Numbered from the stretch's first letter, positions 1 through 7,447 are shown. The stretch: DNA of 9,769 nt from JABMRP01 sp964444795 (GCA_964444795.1 CAYUIQ010000297.1:1-9769); one strand, 5' to 3'. The notes: generated from the sequence alone by a model not told the origin. A program made the numbers and translations.

Positions 1-34
1 CCAGGCATCCATGCAACTTCCTCCAGACTACCGT

Positions 35-38
35 GGAG
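35..38 (+). promoter_or_regulatory. Ribosome binding site of the alpha/beta hydrolase gene
   Basis: GGAG lies 7 bases before the ATG at 46, which is normal Shine-Dalgarno spacing and supports that start. The 45 bases before the gene contain no other recognisable signal, so any promoter lies outside the window. Confidence 0.6.
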
Positions 39-45
39 TATCCCC

Positions 46-1017
46 ATGAAAGCCCTCATTCTCGCCGCCGGATGCCTCCTCTTGTCTTGCGTCCCGACGA
101 CCCACGCGGCGGAGCCCGACGGCGTTGCAATCCCCGGCACCGACTACTCGCGCATCGCCGACGTCATCTACGCCCGCAAACACGGCGTGGCCTTGACCAT
201 GGACGTGATCGTTCCACCGGAGCCCAACGGTGCCGCGGTGATCTGGGCCGTCAGCAGCGGATTTAACTCGCATCATGCCTGGATCGAGGGGCCCGGGTTC
301 GTCAAGAACATGAGCATGCTGCTTGATCGCGGCTATACGGTGTTCGCCGTGGTGCATGGCAGCGTGCCCAAGTTCACGGTCCCGGAATACTACGCCGACA
401 TGCGGCGATCGATACGGTACATTCGCCATCACGCGAAGTCGTACGGCGTCGATCCGAACCGGATCGGCATGTCTGGAGCGTCGGCCGGCGGCGTGATCTC
501 GCTGATGATGGGCGCTGCGGCCGAAGAGGGAAACCCGGCGGCTCGCGACCCGGTCGATCGGCGGTCGAGCCGTATTCAGGCGGCCGCGTGCTTCTTCCCG
601 GCCAGCGATCTGCTCAATTTCGAGAAGCCGGGCGTGAACGTGCTGGCCGTGGCGGCCAGAGCCGGACATGCCGCGTCTTACCGGTTCTCCGATTTCGACG
701 AGAAGGCGAAGGTCTACGTCCCGATCACCGATCCCCGGCGGATCGACGAGTTGCTCCGCGAGTATTCACCCATTACGCACGTAACGGCCGACGACCCACC
801 AATGCTGATCGTCCACGGTGACGGCGATGCCCTGGTGCCACTCTTCCAGGCATCGGGAATGATTGATAAACTTGAAGCAGCCGGCGTTGCCGCGAAACTG
901 GTCGTGGGCGAAGGCAAAGGACACGGCTGGCCGGATATGTGGAGCAACGAGATGAAACACATCGCCGACTGGTTCGACGTCCATCTTGCCAGCTCACCGC
1001 GGGAGAAGGGCGAATAG
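46..1017 (+). CDS. Exported alpha/beta hydrolase (S9 peptidase/esterase-like)
   Basis: This 323-residue protein is a serine hydrolase with an alpha/beta fold, resembling the prolyl-oligopeptidase/BD-FAE esterase group. The first ~22 residues form a signal peptide (MKALILAAGC, hydrophobic core, then THAA before EPDG), so it should act outside the cytoplasm. The LLLSC at 11-15 is a weak possible lipobox, so a lipoprotein is possible but less likely. The nucleophile elbow is G144-A-S-A-G148, giving catalytic Ser146. Asp261 in HGDGDALVP (257-265) and His293 in GKGHGW complete a convincing triad in the expected order. The usual HGG oxyanion segment after the third strand reads AVSSGF (68-73) instead. 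The start is fixed by GGAG 7 bases upstream. The gene is followed 10 bases later by the DUF1080 gene, so the two are probably co-transcribed. Substrate is unknown: carboxyl esters on polysaccharide or a peptide are both possible. Fold assignment is firm; specificity is not. Confidence 0.9.
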   Translation: MKALILAAGCLLLSCVPTTHAAEPDGVAIPGTDYSRIADVIYARKHGVALTMDVIVPPEPNGAAVIWAVSSGFNSHHAWIEGPGFVKNMSMLLDRGYTVFAVVHGSVPKFTVPEYYADMRRSIRYIRHHAKSYGVDPNRIGMSGASAGGVISLMMGAAAEEGNPAARDPVDRRSSRIQAAACFFPASDLLNFEKPGVNVLAVAARAGHAASYRFSDFDEKAKVYVPITDPRRIDELLREYSPITHVTADDPPMLIVHGDGDALVPLFQASGMIDKLEAAGVAAKLVVGEGKGHGWPDMWSNEMKHIADWFDVHLASSPREKGE

Positions 1018-1020
1018 GAA
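1016..1020 (+). promoter_or_regulatory. Ribosome binding site that fixes the DUF1080 gene start
   Basis: AGGAA overlaps the stop codon of the upstream hydrolase gene and lies 7 bases before the ATG at 1028. This favours 1028 over the in-frame TTG at 986, which would overlap the hydrolase gene and put a charged stretch ahead of the signal peptide. It also suggests translational coupling of the two genes. Confidence 0.6.
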
Positions 1021-1027
1021 AGTACTC

Positions 1028-2674
1028 ATGGTTTACCGACACTCTATGGCGGCCACCGGTCGTTCGGTCTTATTTGTCGCAGCGATGCTGGCAAGCATCT
1101 CCTCGTCCTTCGGTCAAGCGAAGACTCCCGTCCCCGGCGACGCGGCAAGGCAGAACGCCGTCAAGCTGATCGAGGAGGTGTTTGGCGAGAAGATCGCCGG
1201 CGCCCGCACGTCCGCGGAGAAATCCGCGCTGGCCGGACAACTTCTTCAAGAGGCTGGCAAAGCGGCGGACTCGACAAATCACTACGCGCTGTTGCGGTAT
1301 GCTTGCGACAAAGCGATCGAGGCGGGCGATGCGGACACGGCATTGCAAGCGGTGGATCGGATGACCCGCTATTACGACGTCGATGCGTATAGGCTGCAAG
1401 GGCAAACGCTGTTTCAGGCAGCCAAGTCGGCCCGATTGCCGGTACACACGAAGGCGATTGCCCAGAGAGGCTTGACGCTGATCGATCAGGCCGTTGAGCT
1501 TGATGATTTCGTGGCCGCGGACTATCTGGCCAATCTCTGTCGCGATGCGGCCCGAAAGGCAAGAGACGGCGAACTTGTCAAGCAGGCTGCCGCGCGTGGC
1601 GAAGAGGTTACGGAAATCGCCGCGGCCTATGCGGCAATCGCCGATGCTTTGGCCGCCTTGCGGCAAACACCCACCGATCCCGAGGCCAATCTGGCGGTCG
1701 GCAGATACCAAGCTTGCTTCAAGGGCCAGTGGCAAGAGGGCCTGCCGATGCTCGCCTGGGGAACCGACGGGCCGCTGAAACGGGCGGCAGCCAACGAACT
1801 TCGAGGCGCCACGAACTCCGCCGGGCAAGTCGCCTTGGGCGATGGCTGGTGGGATCTGGCCGAGGCGGCCGATGGGGTCACCAAGCGGCACCTGCAAGCG
1901 AGGGCCGCCTATTGGTATCGCCAGGCGATGCCAGGATTGACCGGGCTCGTCGAGGGGAAAGTGAAGAAGCGTTTGGCGGCAGTCGGCGACACGGCGCCAA
2001 CGATTTCACCGCCCGTCGCGCCACCACCGGTCGTGCCACCGCCGCACCCCGACCCGAAGACCATCGTGCTGTTTGACGGCACCGACCTGGCGGCATGGGT
2101 GCTACGCGACGGCAAGGGACTCATACAGAACAAGGGCGACTGGATCGTCGACCAGCAGAACAAAGTCCTGACATGCACCGGCCGAGAACATAGTTGGCTG
2201 GAAACCCGACAGGCGTTCGGGGGCTTCGTGTTAACAGCCCAGTGGCGTTTCCTTCCCCCAAACCAGGCTGGACCGCGCGGGGCCAACGGAAGCGGGATCG
2301 TCGTTGGCGCCTCCGGTGTTGATTCCGAGGGCCGTAATCCCCGAGGAATCGAGATCGATATCCGACCCAAGGTGGACACGCCCCAAATCCACACCGGCGC
2401 GTTCATCACCATGGACACGCCCCTGCGGACCAAGCAGGGACAATCGCCGGCCCGAGGCTTCTTTCACTCGGGGGCATTGGAAATGGCCGAACGGCCGCAC
2501 GGCCAGTGGAACGAGTTTCGAATCACGCGATCGGCGGACCGGCTTATCGTGGAACTCAACGGAAAACGCGTTAACGAGGGCTGGGCCATCAGCCGGCAAC
2601 CGGGAAAAATCTGCCTGCGAAATCAAAAGTGCGTGGTCGAGTTTCGCGAGATTCGGTTGCAGATGATCGAGTAA
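1028..2674 (+). CDS. Exported two-domain protein with C-terminal DUF1080 (3-keto-disaccharide hydrolase-like) domain
   Basis: The 548-residue product starts with a signal peptide: Arg4 and Arg12, a hydrophobic core at about 14-24, and probable cleavage after SFGQA (31). Residues ~38-320 are alanine-rich and helical, with a tetratricopeptide-like look. They include DPEANLAVGRY (217-227), ALGDGWWDLAE (269-279) and AYWYRQAMPGLTGL (294-307). I recognise this from memory as an N-terminal region common in planctomycete secreted proteins; its function is unknown. A proline-rich linker follows (11 prolines in residues 324-343). Residues ~345-546 form a DUF1080/PF06439 domain with a concanavalin-like fold. 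It opens with IVLFDGTDLAAW, has GANGSGIVVGASG in place of the usual NSG loop, then RGIEIDIRP, and ends with VVEFREIRL. Family members cleave 3-keto-glycosides or bind carbohydrate. The domain order suggests a modular envelope protein acting on glycans, possibly with the adjacent hydrolase. Catalysis is unproven. An alternative ATG at 1046 also keeps the signal peptide. Confidence 0.85.
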   Translation: MVYRHSMAATGRSVLFVAAMLASISSSFGQAKTPVPGDAARQNAVKLIEEVFGEKIAGARTSAEKSALAGQLLQEAGKAADSTNHYALLRYACDKAIEAGDADTALQAVDRMTRYYDVDAYRLQGQTLFQAAKSARLPVHTKAIAQRGLTLIDQAVELDDFVAADYLANLCRDAARKARDGELVKQAAARGEEVTEIAAAYAAIADALAALRQTPTDPEANLAVGRYQACFKGQWQEGLPMLAWGTDGPLKRAAANELRGATNSAGQVALGDGWWDLAEAADGVTKRHLQARAAYWYRQAMPGLTGLVEGKVKKRLAAVGDTAPTISPPVAPPPVVPPPHPDPKTIVLFDGTDLAAWVLRDGKGLIQNKGDWIVDQQNKVLTCTGREHSWLETRQAFGGFVLTAQWRFLPPNQAGPRGANGSGIVVGASGVDSEGRNPRGIEIDIRPKVDTPQIHTGAFITMDTPLRTKQGQSPARGFFHSGALEMAERPHGQWNEFRITRSADRLIVELNGKRVNEGWAISRQPGKICLRNQKCVVEFREIRLQMIE

Positions 2675-2683
2675 TCGGGACCG

Positions 2684-5600
2684 CTACGCCGCTTCGGCAT
2701 CGTCCTCGTACTCGTCTTCCTCCTCTTCCTCATACTCATCCTCATCCTCGTCTAGCACGTCCTCTTCCTCTTCATCCTCCGACCATTCCTCCTCTTCGTC
2801 ATCCGGCGTCTCTTCGTCGATTTCTTCGATCCTCTCATCGTCCTCGTCGATTTCGTCCTCGTCCGGTTCCTCCACGGCCACGACCGCCACGGGGACTGGT
2901 TCGGCGGCCGCCGGCTTCTTCGATCGTCGTTTCTTCTTCTTCGCCGGAAGAACTACCGGTGCGTCGAGACACTCGCGGTCGGGCAACTCGTTGACCTTCA
3001 GCTTGAGCGATTTGAACAGCTTGGCGACGTGCTCGTGGCAGGTGAACACAAGAAGTTGATGACCCGCATCGGCAAAATCGCGTAACACGGCCGCCGCCGC
3101 CTTGGCCCGATCGACGTCGAAATTGACCAGCACGTCGTCCAGCACGATGGGCAATTGGGCACCCCGCCGGGCAAACGCCCCGACCAACGCCAGTCGCAGC
3201 GCGAGGAAGAGTTGCTCCCGTGTTCCCCGGCTGAGCGATTCGACCGGCAGCCATGCGCCCGATGCATCGTCGACCCGCAACACGTCTTCGCCCAGCGGCG
3301 TCCACACCCGGGTGTATCGCCCGCGAGTGAGTCGCTCAAGGTAGCCGGAGGCCTCCTGCAAGGTTTCCGGCTGTCGCTCCCGCTCGTAGGTCGCCCGGAT
3401 CGACTCGAGCAATCGCCCGGTGGCGGCCAACATCTGCCAGCGGGAGACGGCTTCGTCGAGCTGCTGCTCGACCACGGCCAGATCGAGTTGTTTCTCGGCC
3501 AGTTGCCGGTCGTCGGCCAGCGTCTTGAGCTGTTCGTTGAGTTCCCCCCGTTTCTCGAATTGCTCCTGCAGCCGCCGGTCGATTACTTCGCGTTTTCCGC
3601 GGAGTTCGGCCACGCGAGATTCCAGCTCGCCGGCGTCCGGGTTTTCGATCTCCCGGGCGACGGCCTCCTCGGAGCATTGCCCGGCCAGGGCCGCGGCGAT
3701 TTCCTCTTCGACGGCGTCACGCTGCTGGTGGAGCAACTGAGCCCGGGCGAGTTGCACGGCGCGCTGGCGCAATTGGTCTTCGTCGTCGACCCCGGCTTCG
3801 TTCAAGAGTTCGCGCCGCTGTTGCCGAAGCTCGCCGACAGCCCGGCGGTGCTTGCCGTGTTTGGCTCGAATCTTCTTCGCATCGCGGCGAAGCAACTCGA
3901 GTCGGCCGACACGCGATTCCTGATCGTCCAGCGCTTCGACGAGTTGCTGCAACTGGTCGACGATGTTTTCATCCCGTGGCGTCAGGCCGGTTTCGACGAA
4001 CAGTTGCTCGATCCGCCCGGTCAAGGCGTCCAGTTCACGCGCGCGCTGCTGGAGTTCCCCGCGACGGCGCTCAAGCCGCTGTTGGAGGTCGGCCATGCGG
4101 TCGCGGCTTTGGAGCATCTGCTTGATCTGCCGCGGCGCAATGTCGGTGGGCAGTCCGGCTTGGGCCAGGGCACGGCGCCATGCGTCGGTGGCGCCGGCTA
4201 GTTCGCTCTCCGTTCGGGTGGCGCGCCCGGCGGCTGTTTCCGTTTCCTGCCGGGCCGAATGTCGGCGGGTATCCAGGGGCACGAGCTCTTCCAATGCGGC
4301 CAGTTCGCGCTCGACGCGCTCCAACTGCTCCGGCCACGATCCCGCGGAGCCCGCCAGTTGCTCGTCGAGAGTCTGGCGTTCTTCCTTGGCCTGGACAATT
4401 TGCCGACCGAGCAGGTCGAGTTGCTTTTGCGTGGCTTCGATCTGCCGGGTATTGGACTGCTGGAGCAGATACTTCGTGGCCCCCGCGGCCGCGCTGCCGC
4501 CGAGCCCCAGCAAAGCCAGCGCCCATCCCAAGGATCCGACGACCGATGCGGGCATGAACAGCCCGGCCATCAGCAGAACGACACCCAGCACGAAAACGGC
4601 CCCCAGGCCGATGAGGATCCACGGGGGCAATACCTGGCGATCCAGCAGTCCGCGGGCTTGCTGCTGGAGTTCGCTTTGGAAACCGCCCATTTCGTCGAGC
4701 CGCTCGTCGAGCCGAATGCGGCGGCGCAGTTGTGCGACGCGGTCCGCGCGGCGCTGCATCGCATCGGCTAGGTCCTTTTCGCCATGCGCGGTCAGGCCGG
4801 ATTCGACCTCCGCGGTCAGTGACTCCTGGGCCTGGCGCGCGGCGACCAATTGCTGTTGTGCTTCGTCGTGCTTCTGCCGACCTCGTCGCAACGCGCGGGC
4901 CGGTGGGCGGAGCGTCGCGACGACCGGGTCGGAAAGAGCGGGCAAACCTTGGGCAACCGCCTCGGGTGTCAGTCCGAGTTGCTCTCCGCCGGCTGTAAGT
5001 TGCCCCTGAAATTGTTCGATTTCCGCTTCCAGTTCGCCGACCCGCTGCCCCAGAGAGGTAATCCAGGGCTCCTGTTCGGCGGTGGCTTCGATTCGGGCCG
5101 CTTGCCGCCAGAGGGCTTCGTTGATTCCCAGACCGGCGGCTTCGGTCTTGAGTTCCCCATGTCGTTGTTTCAGGGTGTCGACGGCCTGTTCATGCCGCGT
5201 CAACCGCGAGTTGAGCCCGTCGAGTCGCTCGACGGCCCCTTCGCCAATCGGTGGCAACGGGCCGAGGGCCTTGAGTTGGTCGTCCATGTCGGCCCGCTCC
5301 CGCCAGCGGGGTGCCAAGCGGGCGGCCAATTGCACGACACGAGTTTGATGATCGACTTCGGCCTGTGCTTCCTCCTGTCGCGTGACTTCCTCGTCGAGTC
5401 CGGTGCGTCGACTGGCCAACTGACCGAAACGCCGGGTCAGCGAGGCAAGCTCTTCGATCTCCCCGCGCAACTGCTCGCGCTGGGCCAGCAGCCGGGTAAT
5501 CTGGCAGGACGAGTTGTCGGCTTCCAGAAGCCCACGCCGCGAGGTTTCCAACGCCTGCATCACTTCGCCAAGCGAGACGCGGTCCAGTCCGGCGGTGAGC

Positions 5601-6055
5601 CGGTAGAGCAACTCGGCCGCGTCCGTATCGCCGAGTGTGCCCAACTCCTGCAATTCCTTCAGCCCCACGGCGAAGACGTTTCGAAAGAGCGTCCGGTCGA
5701 CGTCGCAGAGCAAGACCTTGATGAAGTGTTCGCCCTGTCGGGTTCCGTCGGCGGCGGTGAGGGTCAGATTTTGCCCCCCGCCGTCTTCGGTGGCGTCGAG
5801 ATGGCGGCTCACGCGGAACTGACCGTTGGCACCCGATATATCGACCGAACCCCCGGCGAGTCCGCCGTTGACGGGGGGCAAGTATCGCTGTCCCTCGGGC
5901 GAAAAATCGTAGAGCACCGAACGGATGAATTGCATCAGCGTCGTCTTGCCGGCCTCGTTGGGGCCGAAGAAGACGTTGATCCCCTCGGAAAACCGCTCCA
6001 GCTCCAAGCCGCTCCACACGCCGAATCCGTCGATCCGCAGGCCGGTGATTTTCAC
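2684..6055 (-). CDS. yhaN: YhaN-like SMC/Rad50-type ATPase with central membrane hairpin and acidic tail
   Basis: This 1123-residue protein is the ATPase partner of the adjacent phosphoesterase, as SbcC is to SbcD or Rad50 to Mre11. It should use ATP binding to open and close a DNA-processing complex. Walker A is GPNEAGKTT (31-39), in an AAA_27/COG4717-like head that also contains VGLKELQELGTL (130-141). Long coiled coils fill ~185-470 and ~531-905. Between them, residues ~478-530 hold two hydrophobic stretches, and there is no CxxC zinc hook anywhere. The second half-head has signature LSRGTREQLFLALRLAL (941-957), Walker B PIVLDD (969-974) and the H-loop FTCHEH (1004-1009), all intact. The tail carries a basic patch (KKKKRRSKK, 1039-1047), then 63 residues of which 46 are Asp or Glu. 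The start is GTG, overlapping the upstream TGA by 4 bases, with GGAGGAG 8 bases before it. Family assignment is strong; the DNA substrate and tail function are unknown. Confidence 0.9.
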   Translation of the reverse strand: MKITGLRIDGFGVWSGLELERFSEGINVFFGPNEAGKTTLMQFIRSVLYDFSPEGQRYLPPVNGGLAGGSVDISGANGQFRVSRHLDATEDGGGQNLTLTAADGTRQGEHFIKVLLCDVDRTLFRNVFAVGLKELQELGTLGDTDAAELLYRLTAGLDRVSLGEVMQALETSRRGLLEADNSSCQITRLLAQREQLRGEIEELASLTRRFGQLASRRTGLDEEVTRQEEAQAEVDHQTRVVQLAARLAPRWRERADMDDQLKALGPLPPIGEGAVERLDGLNSRLTRHEQAVDTLKQRHGELKTEAAGLGINEALWRQAARIEATAEQEPWITSLGQRVGELEAEIEQFQGQLTAGGEQLGLTPEAVAQGLPALSDPVVATLRPPARALRRGRQKHDEAQQQLVAARQAQESLTAEVESGLTAHGEKDLADAMQRRADRVAQLRRRIRLDERLDEMGGFQSELQQQARGLLDRQVLPPWILIGLGAVFVLGVVLLMAGLFMPASVVGSLGWALALLGLGGSAAAGATKYLLQQSNTRQIEATQKQLDLLGRQIVQAKEERQTLDEQLAGSAGSWPEQLERVERELAALEELVPLDTRRHSARQETETAAGRATRTESELAGATDAWRRALAQAGLPTDIAPRQIKQMLQSRDRMADLQQRLERRRGELQQRARELDALTGRIEQLFVETGLTPRDENIVDQLQQLVEALDDQESRVGRLELLRRDAKKIRAKHGKHRRAVGELRQQRRELLNEAGVDDEDQLRQRAVQLARAQLLHQQRDAVEEEIAAALAGQCSEEAVAREIENPDAGELESRVAELRGKREVIDRRLQEQFEKRGELNEQLKTLADDRQLAEKQLDLAVVEQQLDEAVSRWQMLAATGRLLESIRATYERERQPETLQEASGYLERLTRGRYTRVWTPLGEDVLRVDDASGAWLPVESLSRGTREQLFLALRLALVGAFARRGAQLPIVLDDVLVNFDVDRAKAAAAVLRDFADAGHQLLVFTCHEHVAKLFKSLKLKVNELPDRECLDAPVVLPAKKKKRRSKKPAAAEPVPVAVVAVEEPDEDEIDEDDERIEEIDEETPDDEEEEWSEDEEEEDVLDEDEDEYEEEEEDEYEDDAEAA
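2687..2875 (-). other. Low-complexity segment encoding the acidic C-terminal tail of the ATPase
   Basis: On the plus strand this stretch is strongly biased to C and T, built from repeated TCC, TCT and TCG triplets. On the coding strand it reads GAG/GAA/GAC/GAT codons. It encodes residues 1061-1123, 46 of them acidic. The reading frame stays open to a TAG at 2684-2686. Such simple sequence is prone to slippage, so tail length may vary between strains. Confidence 0.8.
4466..4624 (-). other. Predicted transmembrane hairpin within the YhaN-like ATPase
   Basis: These bases encode residues 478-530. The first hydrophobic run starts at PPWILIGLGAVFVLGVV and continues to about 500. A short turn (MPAS) follows, then a second run from about 504 to 526 (VVGSLGWALALLGLGG onward). 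The flanks are charged coiled coil, with LLDRQ before and KYLLQQSNTR after. The pair sits near the middle of the protein, at the expected apex of the folded coiled coil. Confidence 0.75.
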
Positions 6056-7284
6056 GATTGGGGCTCCTCCCCGCTCAACAGGTCCGCGCCCAACAGGGCC
6101 ACCTCGCGTAACACGCTCTGTCGGGTCGCCTCGTCGGAAATCGCCACCCGATCCGACAGGGTCCCGGCCAATTGGCGCTGCGAGAGATAACTTTCCACGT
6201 CCAGCGGCAGGCTCGGATCGAGTTGAGCGGAGCGTACTGCCCGAAGAAACTCACCTCGAATCGTATCCTGCTCATACCATTGCGGCGGCAACACGGCCGT
6301 CGACTCGACATCCAGTGACAGGCTCCACGCGGCCGGCGGTCCGTAGCCATATTCGCTCCGCAGCCACTGGAGCAACTCGCCGGGGAGTTTCGGCCCGCGG
6401 AGTTGAGCCAGAATCGGGCCCTCGCCGGCTACCGTCCAGCGGATCAGCAGATCCATCCGCGGCGCCGCGTCCACCAGTTCTTGCACCCGCCGGCTAAGCT
6501 GCCCCTGAAGATCCTCGCGGCCGGTTCCCTGATCGACCATCATTCGCTCGTCGTGCCAGCGCACCACGTCGGTATGCACCAGCGAGGCTCGGACGTTGCG
6601 CTGGTGGTCGACCTGGACCAGAGTACATCCGCGGGGTCCCGACTCGGTCGGGGACCGTCCTTGGGGGGTGCCGGGGAAATGGGCCACGCCTGACGTGTCG
6701 GGCAGCGTCGACCGAGCGTGACGGCCGCCCAGCGCCCAGTAGTCGACGGGCCGCTTGTCGAGGTGCTTCGGATTGATCGATCCGTGGGCCACGGCCAGCG
6801 AGAATGGCCCGTCGGGCGCCGGGTGAAAATCGCCCGTCCGAATCACTCCCCGTCCCGCACGACTGACGCCCATCACGCACGCCAGCGGCTCGTCGTCGCG
6901 ACGGTGGATGACCTGCTCGACGTGCCCGCGACCGAAAATGTGTACATTTTCCGGCAAGGGCACGGCCGCCGGCCAGGCGTCGGGCGAATCAACACGTCCG
7001 CCAGCCCAATAGACTTCGATCGCCCGTTGTGCGAGCCGCTCGAACTGCTCGACGAGAAACAACGGACCGCGGGGCCCGGTACGCAGCGGATCGAGCAAAT
7101 CGCCGGAGAGAACGAGGAAATCGACCTCCTCGGCCAACACGGTCTCGAACACCCTTTCGGCGGCCCAATAGGGCGATTCGATGAACAGTTCGCGAAGATG
7201 GTCGGGGACTTCCCGTACCCCTCCGGGGGGTTGCTCCAGGTGAAAGTCGCTGGCATGAACAAAGCGAAATGGCCGGTTCGACAT
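6052..7284 (-). CDS. yhaO: YhaO-like SbcD/Mre11-type metallophosphoesterase with degenerate metal site
   Basis: This 410-residue protein is the calcineurin-like phosphoesterase partner of the downstream ATPase. Family members are two-metal DNA nucleases. Numbering from the ATG at 7284, motif I is intact (SDFH, D13 and H15) and so is motif II (LSGDLLD, D62). His167 in VAHGS fits motif IV, and PGTPQGRSPTESGPRGC (204-220) is the family's conserved strand-loop. Motif III, normally GNHD, reads GRVD (96-99). Motif V, normally GHxH, reads GGRH (186-189), keeping only the last His. Aligned to Mre11, that removes one Asn metal ligand, the catalytic His and one His ligand. The codons are clean, so this is not a frameshift. 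Residues ~255-408 form the C-terminal region that presumably contacts the ATPase. An in-frame GTG at 7290 overlaps the ribosome binding site, so ATG 7284 is preferred. The TGA overlaps the ATPase GTG by 4 bases, indicating translational coupling. Nuclease activity is doubtful. Confidence 0.88.
   Translation of the reverse strand: MSNRPFRFVHASDFHLEQPPGGVREVPDHLRELFIESPYWAAERVFETVLAEEVDFLVLSGDLLDPLRTGPRGPLFLVEQFERLAQRAIEVYWAGGRVDSPDAWPAAVPLPENVHIFGRGHVEQVIHRRDDEPLACVMGVSRAGRGVIRTGDFHPAPDGPFSLAVAHGSINPKHLDKRPVDYWALGGRHARSTLPDTSGVAHFPGTPQGRSPTESGPRGCTLVQVDHQRNVRASLVHTDVVRWHDERMMVDQGTGREDLQGQLSRRVQELVDAAPRMDLLIRWTVAGEGPILAQLRGPKLPGELLQWLRSEYGYGPPAAWSLSLDVESTAVLPPQWYEQDTIRGEFLRAVRSAQLDPSLPLDVESYLSQRQLAGTLSDRVAISDEATRQSVLREVALLGADLLSGEEPQS
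6064..6070 (-). promoter_or_regulatory. Ribosome binding site supporting the GTG start of the YhaN-like gene
   Basis: GGAGGAG on the minus strand sits 8 bases upstream of the GTG at 6055, inside the end of the YhaO-like gene. Its strength and spacing support the GTG start, and the GTGA overlap supports coupled translation of the two subunits. Confidence 0.65.
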
Positions 7285-7289
7285 GGGCA

Positions 7290-7294
7290 CCTCC
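7290..7294 (-). promoter_or_regulatory. Ribosome binding site that fixes the YhaO-like start
   Basis: GGAGG on the minus strand lies 5 bases before ATG 7284. The alternative in-frame GTG at 7290 overlaps this motif and could not use it, so the shorter protein is preferred. Confidence 0.7.
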
Positions 7295-7318
7295 GTGCGC
7301 GCACACGACGGGATTCCT

Positions 7319-7330
7319 CGGGATATCCCG
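7319..7330. repeat. 12-base perfect palindrome in the yhaO leader
   Basis: CGGGATATCCCG reads the same on both strands and lies 35-46 bases upstream of ATG 7284. It could be a dimeric repressor site or a short hairpin in the leader. A 10-base palindrome, GTGCGCGCAC (7295-7304), lies between it and the ribosome binding site. A function is inference; short palindromes arise by chance in GC-rich DNA. Confidence 0.4.
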
Positions 7331-7447
7331 GCACTCCCTCGGGGGGGACCTAATCCCAGACATCGCGCTACTATAGCCGCTATGTCAAAACGGTTCCATG
7401 GCGGTTTCTGGGGCGTTTCTCGTTAAACCGGGATTCTTCATGCGTTT

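Noticed and set aside
986..1027. Earlier TTG start for the DUF1080 protein
   Set aside because: It would add 14 residues, mostly polar and basic, ahead of the signal peptide and overlap the upstream gene. ATG 1028 has a well-spaced AGGAA.
1070..1897. 275-residue minus-strand open frame opposite the DUF1080 gene
   Set aside because: No domain or ribosome binding site; the plus strand carries a convincing signal peptide and domain here.
2700..2870. TCC/TCT-rich tract considered as a tandem repeat or CRISPR-like array
   Set aside because: It has no regular unit or spacers and is fully explained as codons for the acidic ATPase tail.
3155..5009. Two 348-residue plus-strand open frames opposite the ATPase gene
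   Set aside because: Both have biased composition (one very rich in Ser and Arg) and no family features; they are antisense shadows.
4850..6190. 446-residue plus-strand open frame opposite the ATPase gene
   Set aside because: It is antisense to a gene with full ATPase motifs, shows no recognisable domain, and is explained by few stop codons in GC-rich DNA.
7370..7388. TTGACA and TATAGT on the minus strand as a promoter for the yhaO-like operon
   Set aside because: The two hexamers are only 7 bases apart instead of about 17, so they cannot form one standard promoter.
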